Shown: positions 63,793 through 64,000 of the stretch, in pieces
Layout: every line of letters begins with the position of its first letter
Numbering within the stretch: the stretch's first letter is position 1
Source of the DNA: Gluconobacter cerevisiae
Lineage (GTDB): Bacteria; Pseudomonadota; Alphaproteobacteria; Acetobacterales; Acetobacteraceae
NCBI RefSeq assembly: GCF_015244675.1
Contig: NZ_JABCQO010000005.1
Coordinates: 1 to 64,000, forward strand
DNA: 64,000 nt
Direction of reading: 5' to 3'
Program-made: the position numbers and the translations under genes
Notes under the pieces: generated by a model
What the model saw: the letters and a program-made list of their open reading frames with translations, nothing else
Told to the model about the DNA's origin: nothing
The model's database searches: none

Positions 63793-64000
63793 AAATCGCC
63801 TACATCATCAATTCGCTCGAATGCGGCGGCGCACAGCTTCCCATTCCAGACATTGTTTCCGTCATGCGCGCCCGAGGCGGGGACGTGACTGTCTTCGCGC
63901 TGGCCAGCAAGGACGGATTGGCCATTCCGTTGCTGGAAGCCGCAGGAATACCCGTGCGAGTGCGCGAAGGCACAACGCGTGACCATATCGCGGCCTATCG
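63789..64000 (+). CDS. Glycosyltransferase family 4, N-terminal fragment (runs off window)
   Basis: The first 70 codons read MKIAYIINSLECGGAQLPIP and continue with VMRARGGDVTVFALASKDG and LLEAAGIPVRV, the N-terminal GT-B acceptor domain of GT4 glycosyltransferases. The start overlaps the preceding stop (ATGA), so it belongs to the same operon. It may add a sugar to the sphingolipid. The rest is beyond the window. Confidence 0.7.
   Translation, partial: MKIAYIINSLECGGAQLPIPDIVSVMRARGGDVTVFALASKDGLAIPLLEAAGIPVRVREGTTRDHIAAY

Overview
The window looks like chromosome of an acetic acid bacterium, most likely Gluconobacter (Acetobacteraceae, Alphaproteobacteria). Reasons: GC-rich coding DNA, a complete three-subunit FAD/cytochrome c membrane dehydrogenase of the sorbitol/gluconate type (12484-16068), a glycerol regulon beside it, respiratory D-lactate and malate dehydrogenases, and a bacterial sphingolipid cluster, all fitting the genus. 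No rRNA, tRNA, CRISPR array, insertion sequence or phage module was recognised.

Layout. 147-3526 is a small redox/electrophile-defence group (ABM monooxygenase, YqhD aldehyde reductase, MdaB quinone reductase, LysR regulator). 3541-8943 is a LysR regulator divergent from a complete tripartite efflux pump (MFS, HlyD adaptor, outer-membrane lipoprotein). 8968-12055 holds a secreted S1/P1 nuclease and an L-lactate permease separated by a strikingly AT-rich gap. 12484-16068 is sldS-sldL-sldC. 16619-21605 is glpK-glpF-glpD-glpR on the minus strand with candidate GlpR operators. 21836-30962 carries an RcnB-like protein, a ribokinase, a ytcA-mdtN-mdtO-type exporter operon, an orphan glycosyltransferase in lower-GC DNA, and a TonB-dependent siderophore receptor with a TetR regulator.

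31041-50079 is mostly core metabolism: a degenerate CobW-like mini-protein divergent from metH, then purU, a D-lactate dehydrogenase, mqo, a DeoR regulator, the divergent mntR/mntH pair, glutaminase, siroheme synthase cysG, a 41-residue membrane peptide with an HD-domain protein, a second TonB-dependent receptor and alanine racemase.

The most interesting region is 50306-64000 (runs off the right edge), a sphingolipid/ceramide biosynthesis, head-group and export cluster. A polysaccharide-type flippase, a CDP-glycerol glycerophosphotransferase-like protein and a fatty acyl-AMP ligase are followed by a dedicated acyl carrier protein and a serine palmitoyltransferase. On the opposite strand a diacylglycerol/ceramide-type lipid kinase overlaps a TAM41-like nucleotidyltransferase. 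A second operon, chained by 4-bp start/stop overlaps, encodes a metallophosphoesterase, an LptF/LptG-type permease pair, a fatty-acid/ceramide hydroxylase, a MobA-like nucleotidyltransferase and the start of a glycosyltransferase. Together they suggest acyl-ACP supply, sphinganine formation, hydroxylation, phosphorylation and CDP activation of the lipid, head-group addition, and transport toward the outer membrane. Ceramide synthase and ketone reductase genes are not in the window.
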